From: Aved-18 sp964606665
GTDB lineage: Bacteria > Cyanobacteriota > Vampirovibrionia > Obscuribacterales > Obscuribacteraceae
DNA: 64,000 bases
Assembly (NCBI GenBank): GCA_964606665.1
Contig: CAZSHS010000001.1
Span: 124,001-188,000, forward strand
Direction of reading: 5' to 3'
Shown here: one piece after another, positions 45,501-53,618 of the stretch
How the letters are laid out: every line of letters begins with the position of its first letter
Position numbering within the stretch: position 1 is the first letter of the stretch
The notes under the pieces: model-generated
The model's input: the letters and a program-made list of their open reading frames with translations, nothing else
Database searches by the model: none
Told to the model about the DNA's origin: nothing
Made by a program: the position numbers and the translations under genes

Positions 45501-46362
45501 CGCTTTTATCTATGAAGCCAAATTTGTCACTAACTCTAACTGCTGCCAGCCCTTCTGCGAAATCCCTGGCTTCTATATATTGAGCTTGTAAAACTCGGTT
45601 TCCAAGATAATTTAAGTAACCATATTTGGTGCCACTTTTAAATTTTGCCATACCGTCGCTTACGCTATCGACATCGTCATACTTGTCTCCAAGCTGTTTT
45701 CCAGTTTTATCTATAAGAAACCAGAGACCTTTCTTATCTCTTACTGAGGCGGCGCCTTCATGAAAACCATTTGCGTATGATAATTCGAACGGAATTACCA
45801 CTTTACCTGCTGTATTTATAAATCCCCATCGATTAGATAGAAGAGTCGGGTCGATATATAAATTCCGCATCTCTTCCCGCTGGAGCCATACCGGCGCTAA
45901 TCCCTCCGAAAAATCATCGACAATCCAATCGTCGTTAACTTTGGTTAGCAGTTTTCCTGTCTTGTCCATCAAGAAATGATTGAAAGTGCTGGCTTCAGCC
46001 CAGGTGATACCTTCGTGGAATGGATTGGCTCTCTTGAACTCAGGAGTCTTGAGTTCATTTCCGTTTACGTCGATGAACACTGAGTTTTCATCGCCCGTCG
46101 GAATGTTCATCATCGCTCCTAGAGTATTTGGAGCGCTGGGTTTTCGAATTAAGGCAAGTCCCTCTGAAAATGGTGCAGCATAAATGCAATTCAACTCCTT
46201 CAAGACTTTTCCATTCGGATCGAGCAGAAAGTATTTTGATTTCATTTCGGCGATATAGCCCATGCTCACGCCGTTGTTGTGCGTACTTGCTGGTGTTGCA
46301 AAAGTTAAAAAAGTGACTAACAGGGCAATACCATTGCCTAGACACAGACGTTTTAATATCAT
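42577..46362 (-). CDS. Giant exported WG-repeat protein with central beta-propeller and BamE-like end
   Basis: A 1261-residue protein with a signal peptide (IALLVTFLTFATPASTHN). Residues about 30-400 hold WG repeats (KWGFIDQNGKLVIQATFDEALPF, KFGFIDKSGKEKISPQFLDSL). Residues about 430-690 are WD40/TolB-like blades (YSPDGRFIAVGGAQG, WTPDSSKIAVRFG, YSPDAKYIASSRF, WTADSKQILYTT). A second WG block follows (LWGYIDKTGKVVVEPKYMEASPF). Near the C-terminus, YDLIGMPKTKLVELLGMPKHP with VKFENGKVKSWRV resembles the SmpA/BamE fold. WG proteins are likely binding scaffolds; the three-part layout is unusual. Confidence 0.85.
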   Translation of the reverse strand: MILKRLCLGNGIALLVTFLTFATPASTHNNGVSMGYIAEMKSKYFLLDPNGKVLKELNCIYAAPFSEGLALIRKPSAPNTLGAMMNIPTGDENSVFIDVNGNELKTPEFKRANPFHEGITWAEASTFNHFLMDKTGKLLTKVNDDWIVDDFSEGLAPVWLQREEMRNLYIDPTLLSNRWGFINTAGKVVIPFELSYANGFHEGAASVRDKKGLWFLIDKTGKQLGDKYDDVDSVSDGMAKFKSGTKYGYLNYLGNRVLQAQYIEARDFAEGLAAVRVSDKFGFIDKSGKEKISPQFLDSLKFSDGLCPVQTSEKKWGFIDQNGKLVIQATFDEALPFSGGRALVQVAESIAFIDKTGKFIIAPKYDTASSFRNARTIVTLGSPEERNKTKARMEEWKREEEAKKAKGNSAEIATPPKATFLELSNGKGTQTTLARGLSPDEKYFLEKISVIFTQTDHPTEKLILSRRSDEERLQEYSADFDTTPVENSYTNSTYINDYCWAPDSKNFVYAAADNLFFCNVETKERIKWQDRHLKSYNLCQYSPDGRFIAVGGAQGDKWNSIHELMILDAKTRKIVFHPDIYSVACIAWTPDSSKIAVRFGPQCLKILDAKNNFAPLNLIQKEFGEIVYSPDAKYIASSRFNQIDIFDTNGNLIEEHPLNQVGNITWTADSKQILYTTDLLWNKTCATLKLNLQPIAQTAPLASKPSTSSNEQFITTLPKFGVMDLKQHVLIPFEYFSIQPTTNSDFRAGSFDKANPGMSPSSIALIDKSGNIKNFTTPKGLLAVQPAGQVLVVKKDENVYPEIKGKEIFGLCDLHGNIIVEPNYEDIAYTDEKCILLTSRNQTVDIFNCKGVKTGSVPKEFYLAYSPTRSKNLQLSEGLIPVRSTDFQSNGFCDMQGKVVGKNSRHTTNFSEGLASLSFYKKPTQFMDKSGKILFETDLECWSGFRSGFCVGCNSQRKFGVIDKTGKIILEPQFDWLNNLKENLFAKYTANGKDWDSLEIIDSIGNVAFKLPAGTSYISEFNEGLAPFCINGPTRRSAPDRGSGVLWGYIDKTGKVVVEPKYMEASPFENGYAQVKLQQNNKSARAGLIDKQGKLVIQPEYDSLKALPDGIVIAAKPSTVNFSPLDWKSATRNFGTDKKQLFYGLLKDYDLIGMPKTKLVELLGMPKHPNDSVEEDFLAYSLKATGCINEHVWFAVKFENGKVKSWRVSQGMFGTNDGWITENVVYEDFPSEANEHKNILSPTNGRKAIPKNSEKTIRNGN

Positions 46363-46448
46363 GAAAAATCCTCAGCCCGGATTATGCCAAAGGTTTCCTA
46401 AAACAAGCCCAAAATATAACTTAGCAGATTTTTGGTTTTCCCGTTGAG

Positions 46449-46850
46449 CTACTTACGTTGACGTTGCATTTTAACCTGGAGCTTTTTATATCTTTTTTCA
46501 AGGTCGGTCTTTGCGTCTTCAACCGCGGAAAGGTAACCAATTACATCGCCTTGAGAAATTCCAAGCTCTTTAGCCCTCTTCTCGATTTTTTCCTTGACCT
46601 CGGGGCGAATCTCGGCATGAAGCTGCACATTTCCTTTTGCAGGTCTGCCCGGCTTCTGGTATTCAACCAACGTCCCCTCAAGGTAAGCCACGTATGTTTC
46701 CTGAAGGATTTCCTTGAAAATTTTCCATGCCTCGAGCTCTGTTCTAGCCACGCCGATTACGCGGTCGGACAACGAGGATTTGACCACGTAAGTTTTTTCA
46801 ACGTCGTCGAAGCAGCATAGCGCAGTTGATTCAATCGCCTTCTTATTCAT
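46449..46850 (-). CDS. Small possible DNA-binding protein, ribbon-helix-helix-like
   Basis: A 133-residue basic protein of no firm family. Residues 66-75 (QKPGRPAKGN) resemble an AT-hook core. They are followed by a possible ribbon-helix-helix: VQLHAEIRPEVKEKIEKRAKELGISQGDVIGYLSAV, with a short strand and two helices. The end is Lys/Arg-rich (EKRYKKLQVKMQRQRK). The N-terminal part (KTYVVKSSLSDRVIGVARTELEAWKIFKEIL) is unknown. The gene is divergent from the SUFU-domain gene, with a long palindrome between them. That arrangement fits an autoregulated transcription factor. The DNA-binding call is inference. Confidence 0.6.
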   Translation of the reverse strand: MNKKAIESTALCCFDDVEKTYVVKSSLSDRVIGVARTELEAWKIFKEILQETYVAYLEGTLVEYQKPGRPAKGNVQLHAEIRPEVKEKIEKRAKELGISQGDVIGYLSAVEDAKTDLEKRYKKLQVKMQRQRK

Positions 46851-46898
46851 TGCGAACTCTCCACATGCTCACCTTCCTAATTTAGCATTGAAATAATA

Positions 46899-46931
46899 TT
46901 CTGTACGGATTAAGTAATAATCAGTACAGAA
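46899..46931. promoter_or_regulatory. 33-bp palindrome in divergent promoter region
   Basis: TTCTGTACGGATTA (46899-46912) and TAATCAGTACAGAA (46918-46931) are inverted arms matching at 13 of 14 positions around a 5-base centre. The site lies 48 bases before the minus-strand gene start at 46850 and 66 bases before the TTG at 46998. It is positioned to control both genes. No T-run follows, so a terminator is unlikely. Confidence 0.65.
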
Positions 46932-46997
46932 ATTTCTATTGAAATCGCGGTCTTGCAGGTATAGTCTTAAAAGCTAATCTGGAGTGGAAATCACAGT

Positions 46998-47624
46998 TTG
47001 ACCTCACCCGACTATCCAACTCAAATTCGTCAGCATTATCAACAAACTTTTGGTATCGAACCAAAAGTGCACAAGTGGCTTGATGACACGCTGAAAGACT
47101 TGCCGAGCGATTTCAGAATCTTCGAGTTCGAGCCCAGAGAGCCGCGCAACGTGTGGACTTATACAACTTGTCGCATGTGGGAAAAGAGCGACATGACTCC
47201 TGCCGTTCCAAAAGGTCGGCACCAAAACGAGCTTATCGAGCTGCATTTGTTTTCGCCGGAGCGCTCGACCTACAAAAGTGGACCTGGCAATCATGTGGAG
47301 TTACTTCAATATCTTGCGCATTATCATAGAACCAATGAGCGAATCGCGCTCTCTCACTGCATTCCATTCGAACGACCGTGGATGGATGAATCCGAGTGCA
47401 CTTACGGACTAATCACTTATCCATATCTGGACGGACCAAAGTTAGAAATGATGGAGTTGGAGGATTTATTTGTGCAGTGCCTTTGGGTGGTGCCAATTAC
47501 AGAAGCTGAATTCGACTTTCAATCTGAAGTAGGCTCTTTCGAGCTCGAGAAGCTTTTCTTCGAGGTTCCCAGTGAGCGCGTCGATTATTTGGATACGCCC
47601 AGACGCAAAAGTTTTGTCGGGTAG
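46998..47624 (+). CDS. Suppressor-of-fused (SUFU) domain protein
   Basis: A 208-residue protein resembling bacterial SUFU-domain proteins. The pattern WTYTTCRMWEKSD, NELIELHLFSPERS, HVELLQYLAHYHRTNERIALSHCIPF, GLITYPYLDGPKLEMMELEDLFVQCLWVVPITEAEFDF and SFELEKLF follows the family layout. Bacterial SUFU proteins are often linked to toxin immunity or protein-protein contact, but function is unproven. The start is a TTG with GGAGTGG somewhat far upstream (about 11 bases). No toxin gene is visible next to it. It is convergent with the next gene. Confidence 0.75.
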   Translation: MTSPDYPTQIRQHYQQTFGIEPKVHKWLDDTLKDLPSDFRIFEFEPREPRNVWTYTTCRMWEKSDMTPAVPKGRHQNELIELHLFSPERSTYKSGPGNHVELLQYLAHYHRTNERIALSHCIPFERPWMDESECTYGLITYPYLDGPKLEMMELEDLFVQCLWVVPITEAEFDFQSEVGSFELEKLFFEVPSERVDYLDTPRRKSFVG

Positions 47625-47631
47625 CTCAATG

Positions 47632-48294
47632 CTATTCCTCAGGAAAATTCGGCTCTAGATCTGACTCTGCGATAGTCTGATCGAAATTAATTTGCGAGTA
47701 GTTGTAGGTAGTGACCATGTCGCTTAAGTCCTGACTCATCTCTTCGCTTCCAGATGCAGTGTTTCGCATTGTTGAAACTATTTTTCTTATGCAAAATTCT
47801 TTCGAATCGATCCAAACTGAATACTCGGTTATTCTTCGAAAGCCGTTTAACACCAGGCATTTTGTATCACCAAGCATCTCCTCTCTTTGAATGCGCGCTC
47901 CTTCTAGTTCGATCCAAATCGGACGGATAGCAAATAAATCCGGCATCAACAAAGAGGGGATGTGTATGACCGATGCTGCTGAAATGCCGGTTGCGCCGCT
48001 CACCGGACCGCTCAAGTGGCCATAATCTTTTTGTCCAATTGGTGCGCCCGCAAGAGTGTGTCGAGTTCCATTTGACCAAACGACAGAGATGAGGTCGGGA
48101 CCTGATTTGCCCAGGTGTGGGTGATATTGTCTGAATTCAAATCGAAACCGATCATCGCGCTCAAAAGCCGTTTTAAAGCGGATGTCTCTCACGGCTGGTG
48201 CGTTATCAGTGCATGCAACACCCATGTCGCTGTAGCTTTTACACTCGGCGTATTTCTTACAGGTGAGTTCGATTAGATCCTGGGCGTCTTTCAT
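47632..48294 (-). CDS. Hypothetical protein, LolA/DUF2092-like beta fold
   Basis: A 220-residue protein with no signal peptide. CKKYAECKSYSDMGVACTD, FKTAFERDDRFRFEFRQYHP, KCLVLNGFRRITEYSVWIDSKEFCIRKIVSTM and TTYNYSQINFDQTI follow the outline of LolA-like or DUF2092-like half-barrels (outer-membrane lipoprotein-sorting type). Those proteins are usually exported, so the lack of a signal here is odd. The assignment is tentative. The gene is convergent with the SUFU gene (7 bases between stops) and divergent from the phosphotransferase-like gene. Confidence 0.6.
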   Translation of the reverse strand: MKDAQDLIELTCKKYAECKSYSDMGVACTDNAPAVRDIRFKTAFERDDRFRFEFRQYHPHLGKSGPDLISVVWSNGTRHTLAGAPIGQKDYGHLSGPVSGATGISAASVIHIPSLLMPDLFAIRPIWIELEGARIQREEMLGDTKCLVLNGFRRITEYSVWIDSKEFCIRKIVSTMRNTASGSEEMSQDLSDMVTTYNYSQINFDQTIAESDLEPNFPEE

Positions 48295-48418
48295 AATCCA
48301 ATTATAAACAGCTCAAGATTCCTTGCAAAAAATACTCTTGGATTCTATCAGGACGCCCATTTAGTGCTATCTTTTGCTCACAGGTAACACGTGCAGGCAC
48401 ACTATAAGGGGAGCCGCA

Positions 48419-51076
48419 ATGGACTTCTATTTGTTTCCGGGAACCATCTTAAAAACTGCAGAGTTAAGCCAGGTAGGCGGTAAGGGATATTCACTCATTG
48501 CCGGTTCTGCATCTGGATTGCCAGTCCCGCCCGGGTTTGTACTGACAGTTTCATTCTTCAGCTCTTGGCTAGAGGAGTTGAAAAAGTCCGAAGAGTGGAA
48601 ACAATTTTTGCAATCGGCAAATGCCAATAATGGCGATCTTGACAAGAAATGTGCAAAGCTCAAGAAGCTTGCGACCAAACTGAAATTAAATGAAGCGCAG
48701 AAAGAGACTTTAGAAAAAGCGTTTTCGCAAATTCAATTCGATGGCTCATTTAGAGGAAAGCAGTACGCCGTGCGCTCTTCATCGCCTGAAGAAGATTTAG
48801 AGGGCTCGTCTTTTGCCGGTGGCTATGAAACCATCCTTGGTGTCACGTACACCTCAATGGAAGACGCCATTGCTCGTGCTTTCGCCAGTTGTCTCGATTT
48901 GCGCATCGTTGTGTACAAGCGCCAACATGGGTTCGATATAACTGATCCTAAAATCGCTGTTGTCGTTCAAGAGCAAATTGCAAGCGAAGTTTCAGGTGTT
49001 GGATTCTCAATGAATCCGATGAACAACAATTTGGACGAAGCTGTATTCAATGCTAATTGGGGATTGGGTGAGTCGGTTGTAGCCGGGCTTGTGACGCCAG
49101 ATTACTATCGAGTAAACAAAGTCTCGATGAGCATTCTCGAGAAAACACTCGGCCCCAAAGAGTCCTCTATTTGGCTCACCGATTCAGGTACAGAGATAAA
49201 AGACAATCATCGAACAAGCGAATTTACGCTCGATAACAGACACGTAGGCAAGCTTGCATTGCTGGTCAAACAAGTCGAGCGCATTTACAAGAAGCCCATA
49301 GACATTGAGTGGGCATTTGCTAACGACAAATTGTATTTGCTTCAAGCAAGGCCAATCACCACTTTTATTCCATTGCCACCAGATATGATGACTGGACCAG
49401 GTGAGCGTAAGCGTTTGTATTTGGATTTGACCATTGCTGCGCAAGGAATGCCTAAGCCAATGTCGACCATGGGTTCATCTGTTTTGTCTTATGTGCCTTC
49501 GGCAGTAAGCAATATTTTACACCTGGCTCGCTTCAAAGCTGGCTCCAAGGGCGCCATTATCAGTTTGGGTAATGGACGCATTTATGTAAATGTGTCTATT
49601 TTGCTTGCACTTGCAGGCAAGAGGAAATTCATCGAGCTTTTCTCCAACATGGATCCGCTTGCTGGCAAAATAATAAGCGAGCTGGACGAAGATACATATA
49701 AAGATAACAACCCGCTTTTAGGATTCGTGCCGGTTAGACTGGCAACCGTGGCTCCACTTGTGGCTCCGCGTATATTACGTGCACGCTTGCAACCGCAAAA
49801 ATCTTTGATGGATCTCAAAGTGGCGCTTGAGCGATTTGAATTTGATGCGCAAAAACTGGCTGATTCAAATAAGCCATTGCCCGAGTTCACCAAGCGTTTG
49901 CTCAAAATGGTGGCAGAACTCGTTTTTATGCATTGTGTGCCACTTGTGGTCACGTCGCGCATTGCATTAACGCGCATGAAAGAACTGGCAAAAGGTCAGT
50001 CCAAAGAGGTGTTGGACCGCCTTGAGCTGGCTTTGCCAGGCAATGTAACTACCGAGATGTCGCTTGATCTATATAAGGTATCCCAATTGCTGCCAGAAAA
50101 TGCGCCTGGCGATTTTAATTCGTGGCTTGCAACTGACGCTTCGCCCGAGTTCAAGAAAGCGTGGTGGGCATTTTTAGAAAATTATGGTTTCCGCGGACCT
50201 GCCGAAGTTGATATTGCCGCGCCAAGATATTATGACGACGCGCAAATGCTGGTTGATTTGATGATATCGATGCGTAAACAATCGATTGAAAATCCAGAGC
50301 ACAGCCAGGTAGCTCGCTTTGCCGAAAATGAGCGTAAGCGTCGCGAGACTTTCGTTCAATTAAGTGAAGAAGTCGGTCGTAAAAATTGGTTTGCTAAACA
50401 AGAATTCAAATCCTTATATAAGATTGTGGAATCTATCGGCGGAATTAGAGAAACACACAAGTACTATCTTATATATGCACTGCACCTGCTGCGTTTGCGC
50501 CTGCGTCGAGAGGGCGAGGACCTAGTCGATATGGGTCGCTTGCGTGCAGTCGATGATGTTTTCGATTTGACTATAGCTGAATTGGATAGAGGCATCAAAG
50601 ACAAGTCGGTAGATTTGAAAGTTCTAGTAGAAGCAAATCGCAAAGAACGCAAGAAACTTGAGAGTGTGACTGAATTTCCAGTACTCATAGATTCGCGTGG
50701 ATTTATTCCGCGTTTGCCTGCACCACCTGTAGGGGCTGGCGAAGTGGCTGGTATTCCGATATCGTCTGGTGTGGTTCGTGGTCGTGTGAAGACCCTTAGA
50801 AGCCCTGATGAGAAGCCATTTGAGAAGGGCGAGATTCTTGTGGCCCGAGCTACCGATCCTGGTTGGACGCCGCTATTTGTGAATGCGGCTGGCGTAATTC
50901 TAGAGGTTGGTGGCGTACTTCAGCACGGGGCGCTTGTTGCACGCGAATATGGACTTCCATGTGTCGCTGGCATTCCTGGAGCCACTGAAGCCTGGGAAGA
51001 CGGCACCCTGGTTGAGGTTGACGGGTCTTTGGGTATCGTGCGTCGAATAGAGCCGGTAGTAGCTCAAGCGCAATAG
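48419..51076 (+). CDS. PEP-synthase/rifampicin-phosphotransferase-like enzyme
   Basis: About 885 residues. The N-terminal PPDK-type ATP-grasp part (1-325) has VGGKGYSLIAGSASGLPVPPGFVLT, VRSSSPEEDLEGSSFAGGYET, EVSGVGFSMNP and IDIEWAFANDKLYLLQARPI. A large, less conserved middle follows (325-750). The C-terminal swivelling domain carries the phospho-His motif GGVLQHGALVAREYGLPCV (His near 836). Order and length match rifampicin phosphotransferase (Rph) and related dikinases rather than PEP synthase, which has a C-terminal barrel. The substrate is unknown. The ATG at 48419 has AAGGGGAG upstream. Confidence 0.8.
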   Translation: MDFYLFPGTILKTAELSQVGGKGYSLIAGSASGLPVPPGFVLTVSFFSSWLEELKKSEEWKQFLQSANANNGDLDKKCAKLKKLATKLKLNEAQKETLEKAFSQIQFDGSFRGKQYAVRSSSPEEDLEGSSFAGGYETILGVTYTSMEDAIARAFASCLDLRIVVYKRQHGFDITDPKIAVVVQEQIASEVSGVGFSMNPMNNNLDEAVFNANWGLGESVVAGLVTPDYYRVNKVSMSILEKTLGPKESSIWLTDSGTEIKDNHRTSEFTLDNRHVGKLALLVKQVERIYKKPIDIEWAFANDKLYLLQARPITTFIPLPPDMMTGPGERKRLYLDLTIAAQGMPKPMSTMGSSVLSYVPSAVSNILHLARFKAGSKGAIISLGNGRIYVNVSILLALAGKRKFIELFSNMDPLAGKIISELDEDTYKDNNPLLGFVPVRLATVAPLVAPRILRARLQPQKSLMDLKVALERFEFDAQKLADSNKPLPEFTKRLLKMVAELVFMHCVPLVVTSRIALTRMKELAKGQSKEVLDRLELALPGNVTTEMSLDLYKVSQLLPENAPGDFNSWLATDASPEFKKAWWAFLENYGFRGPAEVDIAAPRYYDDAQMLVDLMISMRKQSIENPEHSQVARFAENERKRRETFVQLSEEVGRKNWFAKQEFKSLYKIVESIGGIRETHKYYLIYALHLLRLRLRREGEDLVDMGRLRAVDDVFDLTIAELDRGIKDKSVDLKVLVEANRKERKKLESVTEFPVLIDSRGFIPRLPAPPVGAGEVAGIPISSGVVRGRVKTLRSPDEKPFEKGEILVARATDPGWTPLFVNAAGVILEVGGVLQHGALVAREYGLPCVAGIPGATEAWEDGTLVEVDGSLGIVRRIEPVVAQAQ

Positions 51077-51110
51077 CAATTTACTCGTAAATTCCCCACT
51101 CGAAGTGTGG

Positions 51111-51135
51111 AAAGTCCCTGAAATTGGGCTTTTTT
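51111..51135 (+). terminator. Probable terminator after the dikinase-like gene
   Basis: AAGTCCC and GGGCTT can pair with one bulged T around TGAAATT, followed by a run of Ts (51129-51135). It lies about 35 bases after the stop. Two further weak hairpins (AATTTA/TAAATT and CCCCACT/AGTGTGG) sit just upstream. Confidence 0.5.
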
Positions 51136-51208
51136 GTCTTGCAAAAAGTTTTTGGTCTGCGTACTTTTCCCAGTGACACACCCCTTTCACCTGAGTTACA
51201 TTGAGTGT

Positions 51209-51240
51209 GTTGAAGGACATGGCGTTTTTAAACCTTCAAC
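51209..51240 (+). repeat. 8-bp inverted repeat upstream of the 51280 gene
   Basis: GTTGAAGG (51209-51216) and CCTTCAAC (51233-51240) are perfect arms around a 16-base loop, 39 bases before the ATG at 51280. It may be an operator or a leader hairpin. No T-run follows it, so it is unlikely to be a terminator in the plus direction. Confidence 0.35.
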
Positions 51241-51279
51241 TTGCCTAAAGAGCAAATGGCGTAGACGGGAAAGAATGAA

Positions 51280-52254
51280 ATGGTATCGAGACCAGTAGCA
51301 CTATTAAGCTTGTCTTTGGCGGCGTCCACCTCCTTCTTTGCAGGGAATGTGGCATACGCACAAGGAGCAAATAGAACCACATCTGATACCGTATCGTTTT
51401 TAAAACAAAGCTTGAATACGCTTTCAAGTCAGCCCAATAACATAAATGGTATCCCTAAGAAAACGAGCCCCCAAGGAAGGCCACGGACTAATCTTTCAAG
51501 CGATGCTTTTTCATCCAAATCTGTAGCGGCATCGAGCCCCAAACTATTACCGGAGCTCAAACTGCCGACACGCGCAGAACTGGCTAGAAGGCAGATGGCA
51601 AACGCAAATGCAAACGCTAATGCGACGTCTCAAGCGGTATCGCCCGCAGTATCGCCAGAAATTATGGCGCAATATCCAGACTTACAAAAACGTAATTTTA
51701 GTATGCCACCACAGACAGCGCTAGGGCTGTCGGCACAAAGTAGGGAGGAGCTAAGTAAACTGACAGAACAAGTATGTCTACAGCAAGGCATGCTGAAAAC
51801 AGCGCAAGCCAATCAAGTCCAATTTCAAGCGCCAGGACAGGGACAAAATTCAGGTACACTTTACGACCGCGTTGGTCCCCCTCCATTTCCACTGTGTTTA
51901 CTTCCAGAGACTACTTGGAAGGACGTTCTAAACAAAACAACAGCTCGCAAAACAATATCATCACAAATCGCTCCGCAAGGACCAAGTCACGTTCCCGGTC
52001 TTTTGAGCACTATTCAACAAAGAAGAGGTACACTTAAAATGCATACATCTAGCTCCAGCTTCATTTCCACCGCCCAAATGGCTCGCGTGAGCGGCGACGA
52101 AAAGGGCAGCCTCAAGAAGAAAGCAGGTGCACGCCAGATGAAGCATACATCTTTGTCAGAGTCTTATTTTACATGCTCTAGTTCGTCATCTTTTGGCAAA
52201 GCAAAAGCACTGACATATCCAACATATTACAGTAGCGTTCAGTTCCCTAACTAG
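51280..52254 (+). CDS. Exported low-complexity hypothetical protein
   Basis: A 324-residue protein with a signal peptide (ALLSLSLAASTSFFAGNVAYAQ). The mature part is rich in Ser, Gln, Thr and Ala. It holds a short Asn-Ala repeat (residues 107-115, six-base DNA repeats) and a PAVSP pair, and then a Ser-rich C-terminal third. Two Cys-containing patches (EQVCLQQGM, FPLCLLP) are spaced about 40 residues apart. I do not recognise a family. GGGAAAG precedes the ATG. A strong terminator lies about 170 bases after the stop. Confidence 0.6.
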   Translation: MVSRPVALLSLSLAASTSFFAGNVAYAQGANRTTSDTVSFLKQSLNTLSSQPNNINGIPKKTSPQGRPRTNLSSDAFSSKSVAASSPKLLPELKLPTRAELARRQMANANANANATSQAVSPAVSPEIMAQYPDLQKRNFSMPPQTALGLSAQSREELSKLTEQVCLQQGMLKTAQANQVQFQAPGQGQNSGTLYDRVGPPPFPLCLLPETTWKDVLNKTTARKTISSQIAPQGPSHVPGLLSTIQQRRGTLKMHTSSSSFISTAQMARVSGDEKGSLKKKAGARQMKHTSLSESYFTCSSSSSFGKAKALTYPTYYSSVQFPN

Positions 52255-52421
52255 TGGGACGCGCACAATCAATACATACAGATTTTTGGGAGCGCTGAAA
52301 AGCGCGGATTGACAGGGGAAAAAACGGAAACACACGAGTATAAGGGTTTGGGGAAGCAATTATACTCAGTCAAGGCGGACGAGGCGTTTAGGAGGCGCTC
52401 AACGCGAAATGATGCAGCAAA

Positions 52422-52458
52422 AAAGCCCGCGGTTTTATACCGTGGGCTTTGCATTTTT
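52422..52458 (+). terminator. Strong Rho-independent terminator
   Basis: AAAGCCCGCGGT (52422-52433) and ACCGTGGGCTTT (52439-52450) form a 12-bp stem with one G-U pair and a 5-base loop, followed by GCATTTTT. This is the clearest terminator in the window. It ends transcripts from 51280 before the gene at 52524. Confidence 0.85.
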
Positions 52459-52523
52459 CAGCCCTAGAATGGAATAGAATATAACTCGTGATTCGAAATT
52501 CGAATGTAAGAGGAGTGAGTAAT

Positions 52524-53000
52524 TTGAAGCGTAAGGTATTTTTGTCGACAGTTGTTTCTTTGAATCTGTCATGTTTAGTTTTGGGCTCGAATCTTTTGTT
52601 GCAAGCACAAGAAGCTAACGACGATGCACCAGTACGCGATTCGCTCACATCGGCTGCTAGTGCCGATCCGCTCGATATTTATCGAGAAGCTGGAATTAGT
52701 AAAGATCAGGAATTGAAAATTCGCCACATGGCAAAAGAATTCGAAGACGTTCAGCGCGTGCGGCTCAAGACTTTGTTTGGCTATTTAGAAGATATGCAAG
52801 AATTTCAGTTGAAGCCAGACCCTGCCGAAGCGGAAGTTATGGCGAAACAGACTCAAATAAACAGTCTGCGTTCTGAAATTTCTAATGGTCGAATCAAATT
52901 ATTGCTAGACATAAGAGCTCTTCTTTCACCTGAGCAAAAAGAAAAATTAGTTTCTCTTTTAAAAGAGCGAAAAGCTAAAGCTCGTCGCAAAGCCAATTAG
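52524..53000 (+). CDS. Spy/CpxP-like periplasmic protein
   Basis: The start is set at TTG 52524 because AGAGGAGTGAG lies just before it and it gives a signal peptide (MKRKVFLSTVVSLNLSCLVLGSNLLLQAQ). The upstream ATG at 52488 would spoil that signal. The mature part is helical and charged. Its pattern is ISKDQELKIRHMAKEFEDVQRVRL and LSPEQKEKLVSLLKERKAKARRKAN. The LSPEQ motif and helical hairpin resemble the LTxxQ motif of Spy/CpxP/ZraP envelope-stress proteins, which act as chaperones or metal sensors. At about 158 residues it fits that family. Confidence 0.65.
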   Translation: MKRKVFLSTVVSLNLSCLVLGSNLLLQAQEANDDAPVRDSLTSAASADPLDIYREAGISKDQELKIRHMAKEFEDVQRVRLKTLFGYLEDMQEFQLKPDPAEAEVMAKQTQINSLRSEISNGRIKLLLDIRALLSPEQKEKLVSLLKERKAKARRKAN

Positions 53001-53117
53001 TTAGACGGAAAGTTTGTCAAACAAATGGTGAATAAATCTCTCTAAGATCAGATAGTGTCTTTTTTCTATGTGTTCTGCAGAAAGGTAACTTTTATCGGCT
53101 TGCAGACGCATTGTTTT

Positions 53118-53618
53118 TTAGACTTTAGCTGTATTTGTGCGTTTCAAGCTGGTCAAAACATTGACCATTTCAATAGCGGCAACTGCAGCATCACAACCTT
53201 TGTTGCCAGCTTTGGTGCCGGCGCGCTCGATTGCTTGCTCGATTGAGTCCACGGTCAAAACGCCATAGATTGTTGGCACGCCCGTTTCGACGCTTGTGCT
53301 TGCAATACCAGAGGCATTTTGAGCAGAGACATAATCGAAGTGGGGAGTGGCGCCACGAATGACTGCACCAAGACAAATTACTGCATCATATTTAGTTGTT
53401 TCAGCAGCGGCTCTGGCTACAAGTGGAATTTCAAAGGCGCCGGGGCACCAGATAACGTCTATGTTTTGACAATCTGCGCCATGTCTTTTGAGAGAATCTA
53501 TGCACCCTTCAAGCAATTTATTTGTTATGAAATCATTGAAGCGGCTTACAACGACGGCGAACTTAAGACCAGTTCCAATCAGGCTGCCTTCGATGACATT
53601 TGGTTTGTCTTGCGCCAT
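53118..53618 (-). CDS. ribH: 6,7-dimethyl-8-ribityllumazine synthase
   Basis: RibH condenses the RibA-derived pyrimidine with the RibB product to give lumazine, the substrate of RibE. The 166-residue protein has VVSRFNDFITNKLLEG, WCPGAFEIPLVARAAAET, CLGAVIRGATPHFDYVSAQNASGI (catalytic His region), VPTIYGVLTVDSIEQAIERAG and NKGCDAAVAAIEMVNV, all normal. The ATG shares its A with the ribBA stop (TAATG), and AAGGAGAA lies inside the end of ribBA, so translation is coupled. It is the last gene of the run starting near 63481. Confidence 0.97.
   Translation of the reverse strand: MAQDKPNVIEGSLIGTGLKFAVVVSRFNDFITNKLLEGCIDSLKRHGADCQNIDVIWCPGAFEIPLVARAAAETTKYDAVICLGAVIRGATPHFDYVSAQNASGIASTSVETGVPTIYGVLTVDSIEQAIERAGTKAGNKGCDAAVAAIEMVNVLTSLKRTNTAKV

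Noticed and set aside
46899..46931. LexA/SOS box reading of CTGT...ACAG
   Set aside because: The spacing between the half-sites is far longer than in known SOS boxes, and neither flanking gene is a typical SOS gene.
51106..51120. AAAGTCCCT shared with 33287-33295
   Set aside because: Nine shared bases without wider similarity; here it is part of a probable terminator.
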